DNA of 64,000 nt from Paenibacillus_AB hodogayensis. GTDB taxonomy: Bacteria > Bacillota > Bacilli > Paenibacillales > NBRC-103111. A model generated the notes under the pieces. That model was not told where the DNA came from and searched no databases. It saw only the letters and a list, made by a program, of their open reading frames with translations. How positions within the stretch are numbered: position 1 is the first letter of the stretch; each line of letters starts with the position of its first letter. The stretch covers positions 1,054,001 through 1,118,000 of the forward strand of contig NZ_BAAAYO010000010.1 in the NCBI RefSeq assembly GCF_039536325.1. The letters are read 5' to 3'. A program made the translations under genes and the position numbers. Shown in pieces: positions 62,900-64,000 of the stretch.

Positions 62900-63775
62900 A
62901 TGACGACCTATCCCGTTTTTCAGGACAAATTGCAATTGAACACGTTCAAAAAAGGCGAAATCCCTTTATACATTACCCATTACTTGCTGAAGGGCGCATA
63001 CCCGAACCACCATCACGAGTTCGCCGAATTGTCGCTCGTGACGAGCGGCCAGGGTACGGAAATCGTCAACGGCGAGGAGCATCGGCTTGTGCCGGGGAGC
63101 ATTTGCCTGCTTCCTCCGTATCATCTGCATGCGTTCGAGCCGGACGATAGCAGGCCGCTTTACAAGTTTTGCTGCATGTTTGACGTCAATTTGCTGTTTC
63201 AGGCCGATTTTGCCGAAGCCGGGCAATGGCTCGTGCAGCTATCCGATCAGATGAAGCCGTTTTACGAGCTGGAACAAGGCCCGTTCCAAGAGATCAGGTC
63301 GGTTCTGACCTCGCTCGAAGCGGAGCATGCCTCGACCTCTCTGGGCAAACAAGGCTTTATGCGGCTGAAGCTGCTGGAAGCGATCTATTTGTTTTTCCGC
63401 CATCATCCCGGCTTCGCCTCGCTTGCTCCGCCTATCGAAGCGGAAGCTCAGGAATGGGATTTCATTAAATATGCCAACACGCACTTCATGGACGAGACAA
63501 TCTCGCTCGACGAGATCGCCGGCAAGTTCGGCGTCAGCGTCTTTGTCGTCCGTCAGGCGTTCAAACGGCTGCTCGGCAAAAATTTCCTCGAATACTTGCA
63601 CCGGCTGCGCATTCGCCGCGCCTCCAGCCTGCTCACGGCGACCGATATGTCCGTGGCCGAAGTCGCCTACGACGTCGGCTTCTCCTCGCTGCGCTCATTC
63701 ACACGCGTATTCAAGGATACGACCGGCCTCAGCGCCAGCGATTACCGGAAGTTGCATCCCCAACCGGAATCTTGA
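62900..63775 (+). CDS. AraC-family transcriptional regulator
   Basis: A 291-residue regulator. Residues 1-130 are a cupin sensor (YPNHHHEFAELSLVTSGQGTEIVNGEEHRLVPGSICLLPPYHLHAF). The C-terminal 100 residues hold the AraC helix-turn-helix pair (ISLDEIAGKFGVSVFVVRQAFKRLLGKNFLEYLHRLRIRRASSLL, then VAEVAYDVGFSSLRSFTRVFKDTTGLSASDYRK). Divergent placement suggests that it controls the DegT-type aminotransferase. Confidence 0.93.
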   Translation: MTTYPVFQDKLQLNTFKKGEIPLYITHYLLKGAYPNHHHEFAELSLVTSGQGTEIVNGEEHRLVPGSICLLPPYHLHAFEPDDSRPLYKFCCMFDVNLLFQADFAEAGQWLVQLSDQMKPFYELEQGPFQEIRSVLTSLEAEHASTSLGKQGFMRLKLLEAIYLFFRHHPGFASLAPPIEAEAQEWDFIKYANTHFMDETISLDEIAGKFGVSVFVVRQAFKRLLGKNFLEYLHRLRIRRASSLLTATDMSVAEVAYDVGFSSLRSFTRVFKDTTGLSASDYRKLHPQPES

Positions 63776-63806
63776 TGACCGGAAAGCCGGCAGGCTCGAA
63801 ACCGGC

Positions 63807-64000
63807 TCACCCCGATTCCGGTCTGATGATAAGACTGTCCAAATGCCGTGAGACGACGCGCCGCATATCCTCAACCGTCACTCGCTCGGGAAACGTCAGA
63901 TGATGAACGACCAGCCCGTCGACAAGCGCATGCAGCCGTTTCGTCTCGTAATCCGAATCGGTACTTTCCGGCAGCAGACCGAGCCGAATCAGCGTGCCGA
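63807..64000 (-). CDS. TetR-family regulator, C-terminal part
   Basis: The last 64 codons of a gene that begins beyond 64000. The C-terminus LHALVDGLVVHHLTFPERVTVEDMRRVVSRHLDSLII has the LVDGLxxH and RxVxxxHLD pattern of TetR_C_6 (BetI-like) ligand domains. The DNA-binding part is outside the window. Confidence 0.7.
   Translation of the reverse strand, partial: GTLIRLGLLPESTDSDYETKRLHALVDGLVVHHLTFPERVTVEDMRRVVSRHLDSLIIRPESG

Overview
The window looks like chromosome from a GC-rich, spore-forming Gram-positive bacterium of the Paenibacillaceae (Paenibacillus or Cohnella type). Support comes from a GerQ spore coat protein, a 34-residue YjcZ-type sporulation peptide, S-layer-homology (SLH) surface proteins, strong GGAGG ribosome sites, TTG/GTG starts, U-tailed terminators and several ABC solute-binding lipoproteins. 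I see no prophage, CRISPR array, rRNA or complete insertion sequence.

Region by region. 1-9011 is a catabolic block on the minus strand: AstE/AspA-type deacylase (cut by the window edge), metallo-beta-lactamase-fold hydrolase, Gfo/Idh/MocA dehydrogenase and threonine-synthase-like PLP enzyme; then a carbohydrate-type ABC importer (binding protein, two permeases, GntR/FadR regulator); then a divergent second FadR-type regulator. 9.2-11.3 kb holds a Gly-Pro-rich surface-type protein, an ArsR-like regulator and the remnant of a GH2 glycosidase. 11.4-11.8 kb is a tRNA Lys-fMet-Asp operon. 11.8-18.5 kb has a YvyF-like zinc protein, mscL and a surface operon (glycosyltransferase, SLH-collagen protein, RCC1-repeat protein). 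19-22 kb has a DapA-family lyase/aldolase, a sugar isomerase and a ThuA protein. 22-29 kb is mostly metabolic: DUF456, HAD phosphatase, asnB, DoxX, another Gfo dehydrogenase and thiM with a structured leader. 29-38 kb contains a 1,720-residue SLH beta-propeller protein, an AraC regulator, a histidine phosphatase, an orphan solute-binding lipoprotein and a phosphoesterase. 38.6-42.2 kb is an mntABCD-like metal importer. 42.4-49.1 kb has two tandem class B penicillin-binding proteins, a HAD hydrolase, a membrane transglutaminase and a small membrane protein. 49.3-54.4 kb has an MFS exporter, YjcZ peptide, stand-alone TOPRIM protein, Rpn-tail-like peptide, AEC transporter, SCO protein and ctaB. 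54.6-64 kb has gerQ, divergent rocA and proline dehydrogenase, pxpBC, an M29 aminopeptidase, a DegT aminotransferase, an AraC regulator and a cut TetR gene.

How it fits together. FadR-type operators (TGGT-N3-ACCA) occur in front of the PLP-enzyme operon, the ABC operon, the second FadR gene and, as two copies in a perfect inverted pair, the DapA-family gene. This suggests one or two local regulators control a scattered catabolic regulon of unknown substrate. The metal importer has an MntR-like box between its -35 and -10 elements. Proline degradation (proline dehydrogenase plus RocA) is divergently arranged around a 102-bp palindromic element that may be a miniature mobile element or an operator region. 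thiM has its own promoter and a leader of about 185 nt that can fold so as to expose or hide its ribosome site but lacks TPP-riboswitch signatures.
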